A DNA stretch of 64,000 nucleotides from Panorpa germanica (taxonomy: Eukaryota > Arthropoda > Insecta > Mecoptera > Panorpidae): contig CAVMBN010000211.1 of the NCBI GenBank assembly GCA_963678705.1, forward strand, positions 1 through 64,000, read 5' to 3'. The position numbers and the translations under genes are program-made. Shown here in pieces: positions 42,246 to 54,679 of the stretch (the stretch's first letter is position 1; each line of letters begins with the position of its first letter). Below the pieces are notes generated by a model. The model did no database searches, was not told the DNA's origin, and was given only the letters and a program-made list of their open reading frames with translations.

Positions 42246-42685
42246 TAATTATTTACGGGGTGTTAATAAAATTAGGGGGCCCAGTAGAAAACGTTGGAGA
42301 ATGTTTAAATTTTAAATTGTGTAATAATTAAATATGTTATTGTAAGAAGAAAAATTCAAAAATATTTTTAGGGGTCGATTTTGCAGAGGATAAGAATTGT
42401 GCCAGAAAATTGAAATTTTGCTGGCTAACTTTGGTACATAATTTAATAAATGAAAATAAAAATCACAAATTTGGTCAAATAACAAATGAATTGAAAATAT
42501 TTTATTATTTGTTTAAAAGAGTATATTTATTTAGTCAGTTTATATGAAAGTTTTTATTATTATTTAACGAGTTAAATATTTCAATTTAGAAATAAAATTA
42601 CAAATTATTTTGTTGAATTCAAATCATACACATTAAGAATACGTCGCTTTGCAACGGAGGTAGAAATAGTACAATCTATATTACA
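42246..42685 (+). repeat. Repeat E copy
   Basis: Shared with 11100-12110 (inverted) and 52140-52535: GGCCCAGTAGAAAAC, GCTAACTTTGGTAC, AATTACAAATTATTTTGTTG, and ACGTCGCTTTGCAACGGAGG. No ORF. Confidence 0.6.
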
Positions 42686-42779
42686 ATAACAAATTTAAAA
42701 AAAAAAATTCTATGAAAAGGTATAAGAAACACATAAATTTTTTTCCAGAAAGCAATCATACTTAAATTTGAATACTAAA

Positions 42780-43558
42780 TATACATATTGTGTACATGAA
42801 TATGAGAAAATAAGAATATGAATAGGGTATTAGGATGTATAAATGGATTAGCAATTAATAAAATATTTTTTAAAAATGTTTTTCTAAAAAAAATTTGTCC
42901 ATAAAATATCTAACCCTACGCCATCAGTACATCCCTTAGCCCTTTAATCGAGTTATTAAACATGTTATCATTTCTAAGTTATACATTTATTTTAAAAACG
43001 CGCTAAAATATTTGTACATCAAATGTTCCTGATCTATTCATATAGACATATTCATTTTGACAGATCATTGAAAAGGTTGAGCTGTATGACTACAAATTAA
43101 TGTATTTTATTTTTATTATTGAGTTAATAATTAACGAAAAGCAACTGCAACGGATAACCAAGAATAATCTGTTTTTTAATTTATATACAGGTACTTTAAC
43201 TTTTTCATAATTTATTGTTTTTTTGTTGGAATTGATTTATTCTTATTTTAACAGTAATGAACCAAAACTGTTAATTATGAATGGGCAAATTTTTTACAAC
43301 ATTATTCGAATAGCTTAGACCTTGCTTTTCACTTTTCGTTAATTTATTTTGTAGGTATTTTATAAAATAACAATTTATTACAACAAACGTTTTACATTAA
43401 TTCAACCTAACCTTATTTATTTACCAATGCTTCAATCCAATGATTTTGTTTTCAATCATTTATATTTTAAGTTTTCTATTAACAGGTTGCCCATATTTAC
43501 TTCGAATAGTAATAAATTGTTAATTAGTTTCAGAAAACGATAAAACTGTTGTAATAAA
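42780..43558 (+). repeat. Type II upstream block of the zinc-finger genes, copy 2
   Basis: Colinear with 28963-29753, including ATTCATTTTGACAGATCATT at 43048 and the UTR intron acceptor TTAGTTTCAG|AAAACG. The intronic ORF seen at 29446 is frame-shifted here. Confidence 0.75.
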
Positions 43559-44125
43559 ATAGAGGTTTATAAATCACAGAACATAAAACTGGAAATTGAC
43601 GTAGAGTTAAATGAACCAATGGAAACAGAAAATATAAACGAAGATATAAATATACAAATAAACGAAGGACGCGTGGTTAAATATTTAGAGTCATGTGATG
43701 AAATTAAGGAAGAACCAGACAGTCCAGAAGAAAATGCAATTTTACCGCGGGACAATCAGTACATTATTAAACTTGAGCCGTGTCATGAGCCCTCTGATTA
43801 TTGCAATGATATGTTCCTGGATGGAACTAAATTACAGGAACACCTAGATGCACCACCTAGTTGTGGGGGACATGAGAAGTCCACAGTTGAAAAACTAACC
43901 GAACCTCTGAATAACGAACAACTGCAAAGTGGAAAATTAAAATCGAAGCTGAAACATTTTATTTGTGATGTATGTAACAAATCGTTTGTAGACAAGGTGG
44001 ATATTATAAAACATATGCGGGTGCATTCAACAAAGAATTTATATTCTTGTAGTGAGTGTACTAAAACGTTTAGTTCTTCATCACATTTAAAACAACATAA
44101 AAACGCACATTTAGCCTTAAAATAA
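43559..44125 (+). pseudogene. C2H2 zinc-finger gene 4 of the cluster, start codon lost
   Basis: The position of the conserved ATG reads ATA (43559-43561), followed by the usual EVYKSQNIKLE frame. The first in-frame ATG is at 43619, 20 codons later, which would drop the first SUMO-type motifs but keep IKEEPDSP. Only two fingers remain: ICDVCNKSF..HMRVH and a finger fused from YSCSECTKTF and SSSSHLKQHKNAH. The stop is after LALK and the shared 3' flank with relict finger follows. It could encode a 168-residue protein, but start loss and finger loss point to decay. Confidence 0.8.
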
Positions 44126-44447
44126 TATTCTGGTAATTTATGTCATAAATCTTACGCACAAGTTGGTTCCTTAAAGCGAAATCAAAAAACTCATTTAAAT
44201 AAAACTGTCTAGGTGTGTTCTGTATGTGATCTAAACTGTTTGTATTCGCTGGAGTTTTACTTTATGGCGTGTGTTTAATAAATATGACGAACTCATGAAT
44301 TTGTAAGCAACTTTTTCTACCACATTCCACGATTTATGTTAAATCGTGGATGCCTCTTATGTTCCTAGGTTCAATTCTCGCTAAGAAGAAATTAATAAAT
44401 TTTTAAGCGCATCCAATTTGTTTAAAAAATTGTTACATAATTGGACC

Positions 44448-46090
44448 TATTGTATTAAGAACCTTAGAATAAGCATTTCCTTTTAGTATTAAGAGCATAG
44501 TATAAGGCCCTAATGTATTTAAGTAATAAAACTAAAGTAATTAAGAATATCCGTTGTTTAGATTTGAAACGAACCTATTAGAAACTAGCAGAGTAAGCGA
44601 GATACAAATTCAATATGATCGACCACCCTAATAATGCTGATTCCACATTGTTTTGAACAAAGAACGCGGATGATGTCATTTTAAAAGGGGTGGTGCACTA
44701 TTAGCTAAACCCTTCTGGTTTATTCAAATTAAAATGAGTCTGTTCTGTAGCCTCATCTCGTGTCTAAGTCCATTTTCGTTACCAGGACTTATGCGCGTTG
44801 CGGTTTTAGAACTAAGACATGTTAGATTTTTAGTTAAAACAGTGTTCAGATTTAAATTTCTGTAAACCGAAATTCTGACGTGAATAAATAATTATTAAAC
44901 TTTAAACCAAGTGTTTCCTGTTAGCCTAGACCTTGTCTCTGCCTTTACAGACCGACTAGATCAGCCCCATGGACCAGAGCACCAGTCAGAGTATCGAAGG
45001 ACGTTGCAGATCAGCTATACAAGAGACGGAGTAAAGCTAAGTTAAAAATCTGTATCACATTGAGAACCCTTGATCAGAATTGTTTGACACCACTGATAAC
45101 GTTGTAAATTCATAAGTAGAATCCATGAAGTAGAATAGAGAAAGTAGAGATTAGATACAGGGAATGATATAATGATATACAATTTATATTAAATTAAGAA
45201 CAATTAATTAATTGGAATGAATTCTTCAAATCACTGGGCAATAAAGCAGTGCATTATATTGATAAAGTTGGTTACCAGGACCTCAAATGTAAAATTGTAT
45301 TTCAATAACTCGTTATATTTTAGAAGATATTAATAATAGAATATTTATTTCTATAATTATTAAAGGGATTCAACGTTATAGAACATTCTAAGCCAAGTAA
45401 CGTCAATTCCGCTATGTTGCTATCTCTTTTATTCAATAGAGCGTAAAAGAGACAACATACTTACCACAGACCTCTTATCCATATAACAAATAACTGATTG
45501 TCATAAATATTTTGACTTGTAGCTCTAAAACTACAATTCAAATATTTACTTGCTATATCTCCGTCAACATTTAGATATTTAGTAAAATAAAAACACTAAT
45601 ATACATTCATTAACATCTATTTCAATCAACAGGAAATGAGTTCGCAGGGTCATTGACACCTTAAACATTTCGAGGTACGTATCTCGATGAAACCAGGAAC
45701 AACAGGTAAAATAAATAGAAACACAGTGATTTAAAACAACAATGCTTTATTGAAACAATTATTGTAAGAGTTTTAACATATTAGTAAGGAGCTTGTTCCT
45801 ATTTTGAGCTTGCTTCTAAATAGCTAAGTTTGAAAACAAGTTAGCAACATATAGAAGTGACTTTTCTAAATGTTTTTTGCTATTATGACGTTTTAGTTTA
45901 TGTAAAGTTGTGAAAGTCTTATTGCATTCACAAGTTGAATGTCTTGGTTTGTGTGAAGCTTCATGTCTTTTTAACATGTCTACATATGGAAAGACTTTAT
46001 TACATTCACCACAAGTGAACTTCTTTTTATCTGAATGTATATTAACATGTTTGTCATAATGGTGTTAATATCTAAACAATTTGTTACATT
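44448..46090. repeat. Segmental duplication, copy B (partner at 20631-22160)
   Basis: Repeat D, then the same order of unique blocks as copy A. It has about 143 bp (44881-45023) absent from copy A, including GTTTCCTGTTAGCCTAGACC. The M1-related block at 45230-45640 and the zinc-finger pseudogene are in the same relative positions. Confidence 0.8.
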
Positions 46091-46448
46091 GTTAACAATA
46101 GATTTGTTTGTTACCTGCGTGCATGTTTAAATGTTGTTTAAATAAATGATCGTCTGTAAACGTTCTATCACATTCATCACAAAATAACGATTTCACTTTT
46201 CTAAATTGTTTCACTTTCTTTTGTAAACAACTTAAGCACGGAATAGATTCACTACAACACTACTGCGTCTTTTTATCTAAAGGCTCCATAGTAGTAGCCT
46301 TACTTTCTAGTTGTTCATGAGCACCTGCCTTTACACCAAGATGTTTAACAATGTGTTTATGTTCAGCAACTATTTTTAGACATTCCACCATCTTTCCCAT
46401 AACCTCGTCAGTATCTATTTTCATACTCTGAAAGCATTTGATCGCCAT
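45816..46448 (-). pseudogene. C2H2 zinc-finger pseudogene (copy B, longer)
   Basis: Reading starts MAIKCFQSMKIDTDEVMGKM at 46448 (preceded by a run compatible with a splice acceptor) and continues to a TAG directly after DKKTQ (46260-46262). It then runs through SLFCDECDRTF..HLNMH, a finger with two stops (IYC, stop, QCNKLFRY, stop), FTCGECNKVF..HEASH and a degenerate last finger lacking one cysteine. Three nonsense codons rule out function. The N-terminal region is unrelated to the MEDYK family. Confidence 0.85.
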
Positions 46449-46559
46449 CTTAATTCGATAATAACTTAAAATAAAAAAAAAATTGAAATTAATACATGTA
46501 CACAAATTGTGGACTGAAAGGACACCACCGACAAACACACATTGTAAAAACACAAACAC

Positions 46560-46740
46560 AAATTTGTAGTGAACTCATTTTAGGGGTTGATTTTCTAATT
46601 CTTATTTGAAATATTCGTTAATAAACGTATAGTGGCGTTTTTAATTTATTAAATATCTAAAAACTAAAGAGTATATATCTATTTCAAGATTGTATTTTGT
46701 TTTACTGCGTAATATTCCTGTTGTCATACCGGTAGTTGAA
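46560..46740 (+). repeat. Diverged M1 MITE left end
   Basis: GTAGTGAACTCATTTTAGGG, TTCGTTAATAAACGTATAGT and TTTATTAAATATCTAAAAAC follow the M1 left half with many substitutions. Confidence 0.5.
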
Positions 46741-47285
46741 CACGTCACTTACACGTTAGAGTATAATAAGTAATGTTATTTATTTTTCCTTTTATATCAC
46801 GACATTATATTTAAACATTATGGGTCGACTCAACAGCTGCTTTGGCGTTTAATCCTGCATCTCTTTTACACTTCTCTTGCTTAACACTGTTTGTAAATCA
46901 TTGAAAAAAGGTATTGGGGAAGAAGGTGAGGAAGCAATTACGTTCAGTAGTTAGTATTTTTGTAAATTTTTACCATTTAAATTATTAAAGAGACCAAAAT
47001 GACTAATCGTTAATAACATTTTTAATATTGCGACTTGAATAAAAATAATTAAATACAATGCTGTTTTAGTTAAGCAGCGTTAACGCGGGGCGATTTGAGT
47101 GGATCAGTAATTGTGTGTTCAACAAATGTTGAATATTAGTTGAAACAGATTAAAAGCCACACATTTCATGAGTGTATCAACACAGATTAAGGTATTATTC
47201 AACTTTTGTTAATTACACAATTACTGATGCACTCAACTCAGTCAACTTTTGTAAAACAAGGTTCGCAAACCTATTGATCTTGAAT
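46741..47285. other. Intergenic, no gene seen
   Basis: A short block near 46770-46825 repeats the sequence at 20575-20625 (TATCACGACATTATAT). Nothing else was recognised. Confidence 0.5.
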
Positions 47286-47730
47286 GGGCTTGTATCTTAA
47301 TTTCTATAAAAATGTAGTATATAATAATAAAGTGGGTTACTAGGACCTCAAATGTCCAATTATTTTTTTATAACTACTTATATGTTACGAGATATTACCA
47401 ATTGAAATAATAATATAAACTCTCTAATTATTAAATTGATCTAACGTTATTCGAACATTCCAATACATGTAACGTCATGTCCGCAAAGTTGCTATCTCAT
47501 TTATACAACACAACGTAAAAGAGATAGCTTATTCTACAGAGAATTCTTATTCATTGAAAAAATAACTGACCTACACTTAACAGTACAGACATGTTACGTC
47601 ATAAACATGGCCGACATCTACAGCGCTAACATTAGATATTTAGTAAAATAAAAACGCTGATTTACATTTATTAAGATCAACTTCAATTAAAATTAATCAA
47701 CGCCAAAAAATTAATGCACAATCCCGTTTG
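47286..47730 (-). mobile_element. M1 MITE, full-length, minus orientation
   Basis: Runs from GGGCTTGTATCTTAATTTCT through GTGGGTTACTAGGACCTCAA to ATTAATGCACAATCCC. With the following block it is colinear with 60594-62097, so M1 was carried along in a segmental duplication. Confidence 0.7.
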
Positions 47731-47870
47731 ACTTACGTAAAGAGAAATAACAATTTACATACAATCTATTATTACAATCAAAAATTAAAAAATAAATCAT
47801 AAAAATGAGAGAAGAAAGATATATATTGTTTTCCGGAAAGCAATTATATTTAAATTTGAATACTAAAGAT

Positions 47871-48647
47871 ACATATTGTGTACATGAATATGAGAAAATA
47901 AGAATATGAATAGGGTATTAGGATGTATAGATGGATTAGGAATGAATAAAATATTTTTTTAAAACGATTTTCTAAAAAGAAGTTTTTCTTAAAATTTATC
48001 CCTACGTCATCATCACATCCCTTAGCCTTTTTTATCGAGTTATTAAACTAGGATTCATTTCTAAGTTATACATTTATTTTAAAAAACGCGCCAAAATATT
48101 TGTACTTCTAGTATCTAATCTATGAAATAGACCCTGAAATATTCATTTTGACAGATCATTGAAAAGGTTGATCAAGATCGCTACAAATTAATGTATTTTA
48201 TTGTTTCTCACTTAGTTAATAATTTGTAAAAATCAACTGAAGCGGATAACCAAGAATAATCTATATTTTTAATTTATATAAAGGTATTTTAACTTTTTCA
48301 TAATTTATTGCTTCTTTTGTTGAAATTGATTTATACCTATTTTAACGGCACTGATCAAAAACTGTTAATTATGAATGGGCAAATTTTTTACAACATTATT
48401 CCTAGTACCTTGCTTATTACTTTAGGTTTATTTATTTTGTATGCATTTTATAAAATAACAATTTATTACAATAAACGTTTTACATTAATTCAACATAACC
48501 TCATTTATTTACCAATGCTTCAATCGAATGATTTTGTTTTTCAATCATTTATATTTTAAATTTTCTATAGACAGGTTCCCCATATTTACTTTGAATAGTA
48601 ATAAATTGCCAATTAGTTTCAGAGAAGGATAAAACTGTAGTAATAAA
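47871..48647 (+). repeat. Type II upstream block of the zinc-finger genes, copy 3
   Basis: Colinear with the blocks at 28963, 42780 and 61252; core ATTCATTTTGACAGATCATT at 48138. It contains the second intact copy of the intronic ORF (48308-48559). Confidence 0.75.
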
Positions 48648-49763
48648 ATGGAGCATTATAAATCACAGAACATAAAACTGGAAATTGATGTGGACTTAAA
48701 TGAACCAATGGAAACAGGAATTATAAACGAAGATATAAAAATAGATATAAAGGAAGAACGTGTGGTCAAAGATGTAGTGTCATGTGATGAAATTAAGGAA
48801 GAACCAGACAGTCCAGAAGAAAATGCAATTTTACCACGGGACAATCAGTACTTCATTAAACTTGAGCCGTGCGATGAGCCCTCTGTTTCTTGCAATGACA
48901 TGTTCCTGGATGGAACTGAATTACAGGAACACCTGGATGCACCACCTAGTTGTGAAGGATATGAGAAGTCCACAGTTGAAAAACCAGCCGAACCTCTGAA
49001 TAACGAACAACTGCAAAATGGAAAATTAAAATCGAAGCTGAAACATTTTATTTGTGATGTATGTAACAAATCGTTTGTAGACAAGGTGGATATTATAAAA
49101 CATATGCGGGTGCATTCAACAAAGAATTTGTATTCTTGTAGTGAGTGTACGAAGACGTTTAAATATCCATCACATTTAAAACGACATAAAAACGCACATT
49201 TAGCTTTAAACCATTCTCTTGCAAGGAATGTAATAAAACGTTTAGTCGATCATGTTCTTTAAAACGACATAAAAACACATTTAGCTTTAAAACCATTCTC
49301 TTGCAAGGAATGTAATAAAACGTTTAGTCATTTATCAAATTTAAAACGACATAAAAACACACATTTAGCTTTAAAACCATTTTCTTGTGATGTCTGTAAT
49401 AAAACATTTAGTACATCATCTTATGTAAAACAACATAAAAACACAAATTTATGTTTAAAAGCATCTATTTTAAAACGACATAAAAACACACATTTAGCTA
49501 TAAAACCATTTTCTTGCGATGTCTGTAATAAAACGTTTACTTCTTCGTCTGATTTAAAACGACATAAGGACTCACATTTAGGGTTGAAACCATTTTCTTG
49601 TGATGAATGTAGTAAAACGTTTGGTCGATTATCGACTTTAAAGCGACATAAAGACTCGCATTCTGGATTAAAGCCATTTTGTTGCACTGTATGTAATAAA
49701 TGTTTCACACAATCTAGTAATTTAAAGCAACATCAAAAAACTCATTTAGTTTCAAGTATCTAG
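48648..49763 (+). pseudogene. C2H2 zinc-finger gene 5 of the cluster, frameshifted
   Basis: The shared N-terminus (MEHYKSQNIKLE.., IKEEPDSP) and two fingers are intact. Near 49206 one A is missing from TTTAAAACC, shifting the frame to a stop at 49260-49262. About 70 bp later (near 49275) two further bases are missing from the ACACAC run, which puts the rest back in the original frame. The rest encodes about six more fingers (FSCKECNKTF, FSCDVCNKTF, FSCDVCNKTF, FSCDECSKTF, FCCTVCNKCF), one of them partly deleted near 49450, ending SLVSSI-like at 49761-49763. This copy keeps a longer and more varied finger tail than genes 1, 3 and 4, so it is closer to the ancestral array. Confidence 0.87.
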
Positions 49764-52139
49764 TTGTGTTCTGACGGTTGAGAAATTTAGGATTACATTT
49801 CCTAAACTAACTTTCATTTATATTTTCAGGATTTTTACGATGTAACAGTTCTTTAATAGATAATAAGATTAATATGACGAAAGCAATTTGTTTTACTCTT
49901 GTTCTATTTTATATTAAAATATGTTCACTTTTAATTTTTTGGTAGTGCTAATTCAAAGATACCTTCGTCAATAGACAAACAATTATTTAAGTTACTTGTC
50001 AATACGCATTTGCATCGCATTTTCATGCATTATTACAAAGATATGCCACAATATTTAGTATATATATTTTCCATTTTATAAACAATTTTCAGATTAAAGT
50101 TAAAAGGTACAACAAGAAGTATATGAATTTTTACGTTAATAAGTTAAAACAACTTTCCAAGACAATTTATTCGGCATCCCGACTACGCATAACCATTTAA
50201 CCAAATAAACGTCAAGAATTTATTAATATAGATTTGGGTTTAAAGGTAAATACAATTTGCCGTTTACTATTGATTTTGTGCAATTAACAATTTATGCTCT
50301 TACGAATGTTTGCATTAGAGTCTTCGCACATCTATGTCTTCTCAAAATCTATGTGTTTTTATGAACAGAATTAAAAATTTACTTAAACCGACAAAAACAA
50401 CCGCAGGACAAAAAAACAGCGCAGAACATATTCTCTGCCTGACGAAGCAAACACAACAATAAATCGTTAGTTTCGCATGTGTGATTTTCTAGCGTAAAAA
50501 ACTGTGTAAAAAAAGTATAAGAATGAACTATTTGTCATGTAATTTATGTAGCAACTCGTTTTTGAAATAGTAAAATTATGTTTAGAAACAGTGAAAAAGT
50601 AAAACTTGAAATGAAAATATTGTTAATGTCATTGTAAATATCCTTAAATTAAAAAAATAATTCATATATTATATAAATAGTTTTATTTATATTTAAATGT
50701 CACTTTTTACAAACTGACAACACAATAATAACTGACACAAAATAAATTTAAAGTTCATACAATGTGTAAGTTGATAAAAATTATTTCACTGATTTATTAA
50801 ATACCGCCCTATAAATAAATTAATTAGATATCATTAACCCTCCGTGTCAATACTATATTTTTCGAGTCATGGTGTCTTTGAGGGAATAGTTAAGTTTTCT
50901 AAGCTTTCAAAAATTCTGGATTACTTCTTGAAGTGTCTACTATATGTTCCAGAAGTTGCCAAAGTATAAAGTTGTTAAAAAAATTCACAAATAGTGAAAA
51001 ACGCGGAAAAAACGAAATATTGTTAAAAAATGCATTACTTTATAACAAACAAATATTAAGGAAAACGGTTGTAGGCTTTTGTATCTTAGATTATAAGCTT
51101 TGGAATGAATGTAGTGTCTTTGGTGTGAAGAAGTTAAATTATTTGTGCACCTGAAAGTAGAGAATATGTTACGGATTCAGGCATGTCATAATAAACGGAA
51201 CTGAACTTGATTATTCGGTACAAAATACATTTTTATTGATGAAAATACAAAATTTATGAAATAATAATTAATATTAGTTATTAAAAATTATTGTTAAAAA
51301 GAGAATTTACGGTGCGTAACCGTTGAATTGTCATCCATCTTCAAAAATTTATTGTAGTAAAAAGTTGAACTATTAAAAAAAAATCTATATATATATAATC
51401 TAAGAAATAATATATTATATTACATAAAACATTTATTTTAACCATTAAAAAAGTGTAAAACAACGAGAAAAGCAAAAAAAAATGAATTTACTACCATTGG
51501 AAACTAGCTCTACCTAGGTTTCACTAGCTCGCCCTAGCAATTAAACTGTCACTACCTAAATTTTTTAGGGGGCATAAATTTTTAAGTTACTAAATCCAAG
51601 TTTATCAACTTATGCATGGAGAATAATCTGTTCTGGTTTAAAATAACAATTTATCAAAAAGACATTATTGAAATTGTTTTTGAGCAATTATGAAAATTAA
51701 ATAAGAAAAACGCAACCCTAGTTGCGATTGTAGCAAGATGGAAATATAAAAACAAACTCTTACAAAATTAATTTTCAACATTTATTAAATAAATTCCTCA
51801 TAAAATAATAATTTTCTTTTAACATTGTCAAAAGAGGATTTCAATTCATCATCATTGGCCAGGTAATTCTTTTTACTAAAGCTGAACAAGAAAATAAAAA
51901 AATCAACTTATAAATATTAAGTTAATATTATTTTATATTTAATTGTAGGTTTACATAATAATTTTTATAGGTTTTAAACGAAATATTTAATAAAATTTAA
52001 AAAATTAATTTCCAATATTATAATGTTATGAATTTTGTCTTCTTGAAAAATTTCTCGAAATCCATAAATTTGGAAAAAAGCTACTTTTTTATACAAAGCT
52101 ATTACTTTGCATGCTAACATATTTCAAAAGTAAAAATTT
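49764..52139. other. Long intergenic stretch, no gene seen
   Basis: AT-rich throughout. A short repeated CTAGCTC/CCTAG motif lies at 51505-51535. No ORF with recognisable motifs, no tRNA and no terminal repeat was found. Confidence 0.5.
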
Positions 52140-52532
52140 ATAAAGGGGGCGTCCAGAATACTGGGGACCCGTTTGAAAACTTTGGATAAAGCAGAAATTT
52201 TCAAAATATTGAATTTTTATTTGGGTGCACGGGGGTAGTTTTCTCTGAGAGTAAAAATTGTGTTAGGAAGCTGAAATTTTATATATAGGCTAACTTTGGT
52301 ACCCAACTTACAAACCGATATAAAAAAATTCAAAATGTAAAAAAAGGTGCTCAAATACCTAGTAAATTTTTGAATAAAAAAAAATATATTTCTTTAGTCA
52401 GTTCATATGAAAAATTACTTTAGTATTGAACGAGTTGATTGTTTCAATTTGAAAATGAAATTACGAATTATTTTATTGAATACAAATCATACACAATAAG
52501 ACTACGTCGCTTTGCGAAGGGACAAACGATAG
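52140..52532 (+). repeat. Repeat E copy
   Basis: AAAGGGGGCGTCCAGAATAC, GCTAACTTTGGTACCCAACT, AAAATGAAATTACGAATTAT and ACTACGTCGCTTTGCGAAGG match the copies at 42246 and 11100. Confidence 0.6.
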
Positions 52533-52695
52533 TACTAATATTATTATTATTATTTTATTATTAATTGTGTGCCTTTAGGCTTTACAATCTAGCGTATTAT
52601 ATTTCTTAATACATTTCACTCAAACGTGTTTCAATCTTCATTCCACACACTTTACACATTCTTTCCTCGCTACTTGCCCAGTATCTGTTTCCTTT
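52533..52695 (-). mobile_element. LINE 3' fragment, same family as 24278-25068
   Basis: The minus strand reads AAAGGAAACAGATACTGGG, then a shortened stretch to the TTAAGAAATATAATACGC and AAAGGCACACAATTAAT end, matching the 3' end of the LINE at 24278 with an internal deletion. A run of AAT units (52533-52555) forms the tail. The 5' edge touches the stop codon of the zinc-finger gene on the same strand. Confidence 0.75.
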
Positions 52696-54666
52696 CTAAA
52701 CCAAATGCGTCTTTTGATGTTGTTTTAAAATGCTATTCCTTGTAAAACGTTTATCACATTTATCACAAGCATATGGCTTTATAGGTAAATGTGTGGTTTT
52801 ATGTTCTTTTAAATTAGATGAATACTTAAATGTTTTATTACAGGCATCGCAAGAAAATGGTTTTATAGTTAAATGTGTGTTTTTATGTAGTTTTAAAGCA
52901 GATGAAGAACTAAATGTTTTATTACAGGCATCGCAAGAAAATGGTTTATTAACTAAATGTGTGTTTTTATGTTTTTTTAAAGCAGATGAAACACAAAACG
53001 TTTTACTACATTCATCGCAAGAAAATGATTTAACTCCTAAATGAATGTTCTTATGTTGTTTTAAATTTGATGAATGACTAAACGTTTTATTACAATCATT
53101 GCAAGAAAATGGCTTCAGGCCTAAATGAACGTTCTTATGTTGTTTTAAATTAGATGAAACAGTAAACGTTTTATCACATTCATCACAAGAAAATGGTTTA
53201 ACTCCTAAATGAATGTTCTTATGTTGCTTTAAATGTCGTGACTGAGTGAACGTTTTATTGCATTCATTGCAAGAAAACGGCTTCAGGCCTAAATGAATGT
53301 TCTTATGTCGATTTAAATTAGATGAATCATTAAACGTTTTATTACAGACATCGCAAGAAAATGGTTTATTAACTAAATGTGTGTTTTTATGTTTTTTTAA
53401 AGCAGATGAAACACAAAACGTTTTACTACATTCATCGCAAGAAAATGATTTAACTCCTAAATGAATGTTCTTATGTTGTTTTAAATTTGATGAATGACTA
53501 AACGTTTTATTACAATCATTGCAAGAAAATGGCTTCAGGCCTAAATGAACGTTCTTATGTTGTTTTAAATTAGATGAAACAGTAAACGTTTTATCACATT
53601 CATCACAAGAAAATGGTTTAACTCCTAAATGAATGTTCTTATGTTGCTTTAAATGTCGTGACTGAGTGAACGTTTTATTGCATTCATTGCAAGAAAACGG
53701 CTTCAGGCCTAAATGAATGTTCTTATGTCGATTTAAATTAGATGAATCATTAAACGTTTTATTACAGACATCGCAAGAAAATGGTTTATTAACTAAATGT
53801 GTGTTTTTATGTTTTTTTAAAGCAGATGAAACACAAAACGTTTTACTACATTCATCGCAAGAAAATGATTTAACTTCTAAATGAATGTTCTTATGTTGTT
53901 TTAAATTTGATGAATGACAAAACGTTTTATTACAATCATTGCAAGAAAATGGCTTCAGGCCTAAATGAATGTTCTTATGTTGTTTTAAATGTCGTGACTG
54001 AGTGAACGTTTTATTGCATTCATCGCAAGAAAATGGCTTCAGGCCTAAATGAATGTTCTTATGTTGTTTTAAATGATGTGACTGAGAAAACGTTTTATTA
54101 CATTCATTGCAAGAAAATGGCTTAAGACCTAAATGAATGTTTTTATGTCGATTTAAATTAGATGAATCATGAAACGTTTTATTACACACGTCACAAGAAA
54201 ATGATTTTAAACGTAAATGATTGTCTTTTTTATGTTGTTTTAATTTATATGATCCACTAAAGACTTAATTACATTCATTGCTAGAATTTGTTGAATGTCC
54301 CCGTAAATGTCTTACGATTTTCGCCTTCTTGTTAAACGATTTGTTACATACATCACAGACATAAGGCTTCGACTTAGTAATCAGGTCTTTATCTTTTTCT
54401 TGTTCACATATGGATGAACCTACATCTGGTTCCAACTTTATGAAATATTCTTTGTTCCGTAAAAATACTTTAGATTCCTCTGAAGTGCCGTCTAGTTCAT
54501 CTTTAATTTCTGTTTTTATTTCGTCACATGACGTAACTTCTCTTAAAACACATTCTTCCTTTATTTCCATTTTCAGGTCCACGTTTACATTCTGTGGTTC
54601 ATTAAGCTCCTCATCAATTTCCAGTTTTATTTGCTGGAACTTGTACTCCTCCATTCTAATAAACAA
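52696..54666 (-). pseudogene. C2H2 zinc-finger gene 6, about 20 fingers, one nonsense codon
   Basis: The N-terminus (MEEYKFQQIKLEIDEELNEP from 54654) is a diverged relative of the MEDYK family, with IKLE, LKME, IKTE and IKLEP SUMO-type motifs but no IKEEPDSP. One finger (YVCDVCNKSF..HLRGH) is followed by a finger whose NECNK lysine codon has become TAA at 54265-54267. The frame is otherwise uninterrupted for 18 more fingers to HQKTHLV and stop at 52696-52698. It contains a 420-bp, five-finger tandem duplication. Only one substitution separates it from a full reading, so it may be a recent null, a polymorphism or a sequence error. The stop codon lies at the edge of a LINE fragment. Confidence 0.87.
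52921..53990 (-). repeat. Tandem 420-bp repeats (five-finger units), about 2.5 copies
   Basis: 52921-53340 and 53341-53760 are almost identical. A third, partial copy runs to about 53970 with a few differences (TAACTTCTAA for TAACTCCTAA, GACAAAACG for GACTAAACG). The unit holds fingers with helices SSALKKH, SSNLNRH, SRHLKQH, SSNLKQH and SSNLKQH. Confidence 0.9.
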
Positions 54667-54679
54667 AATTAGTATTTAG

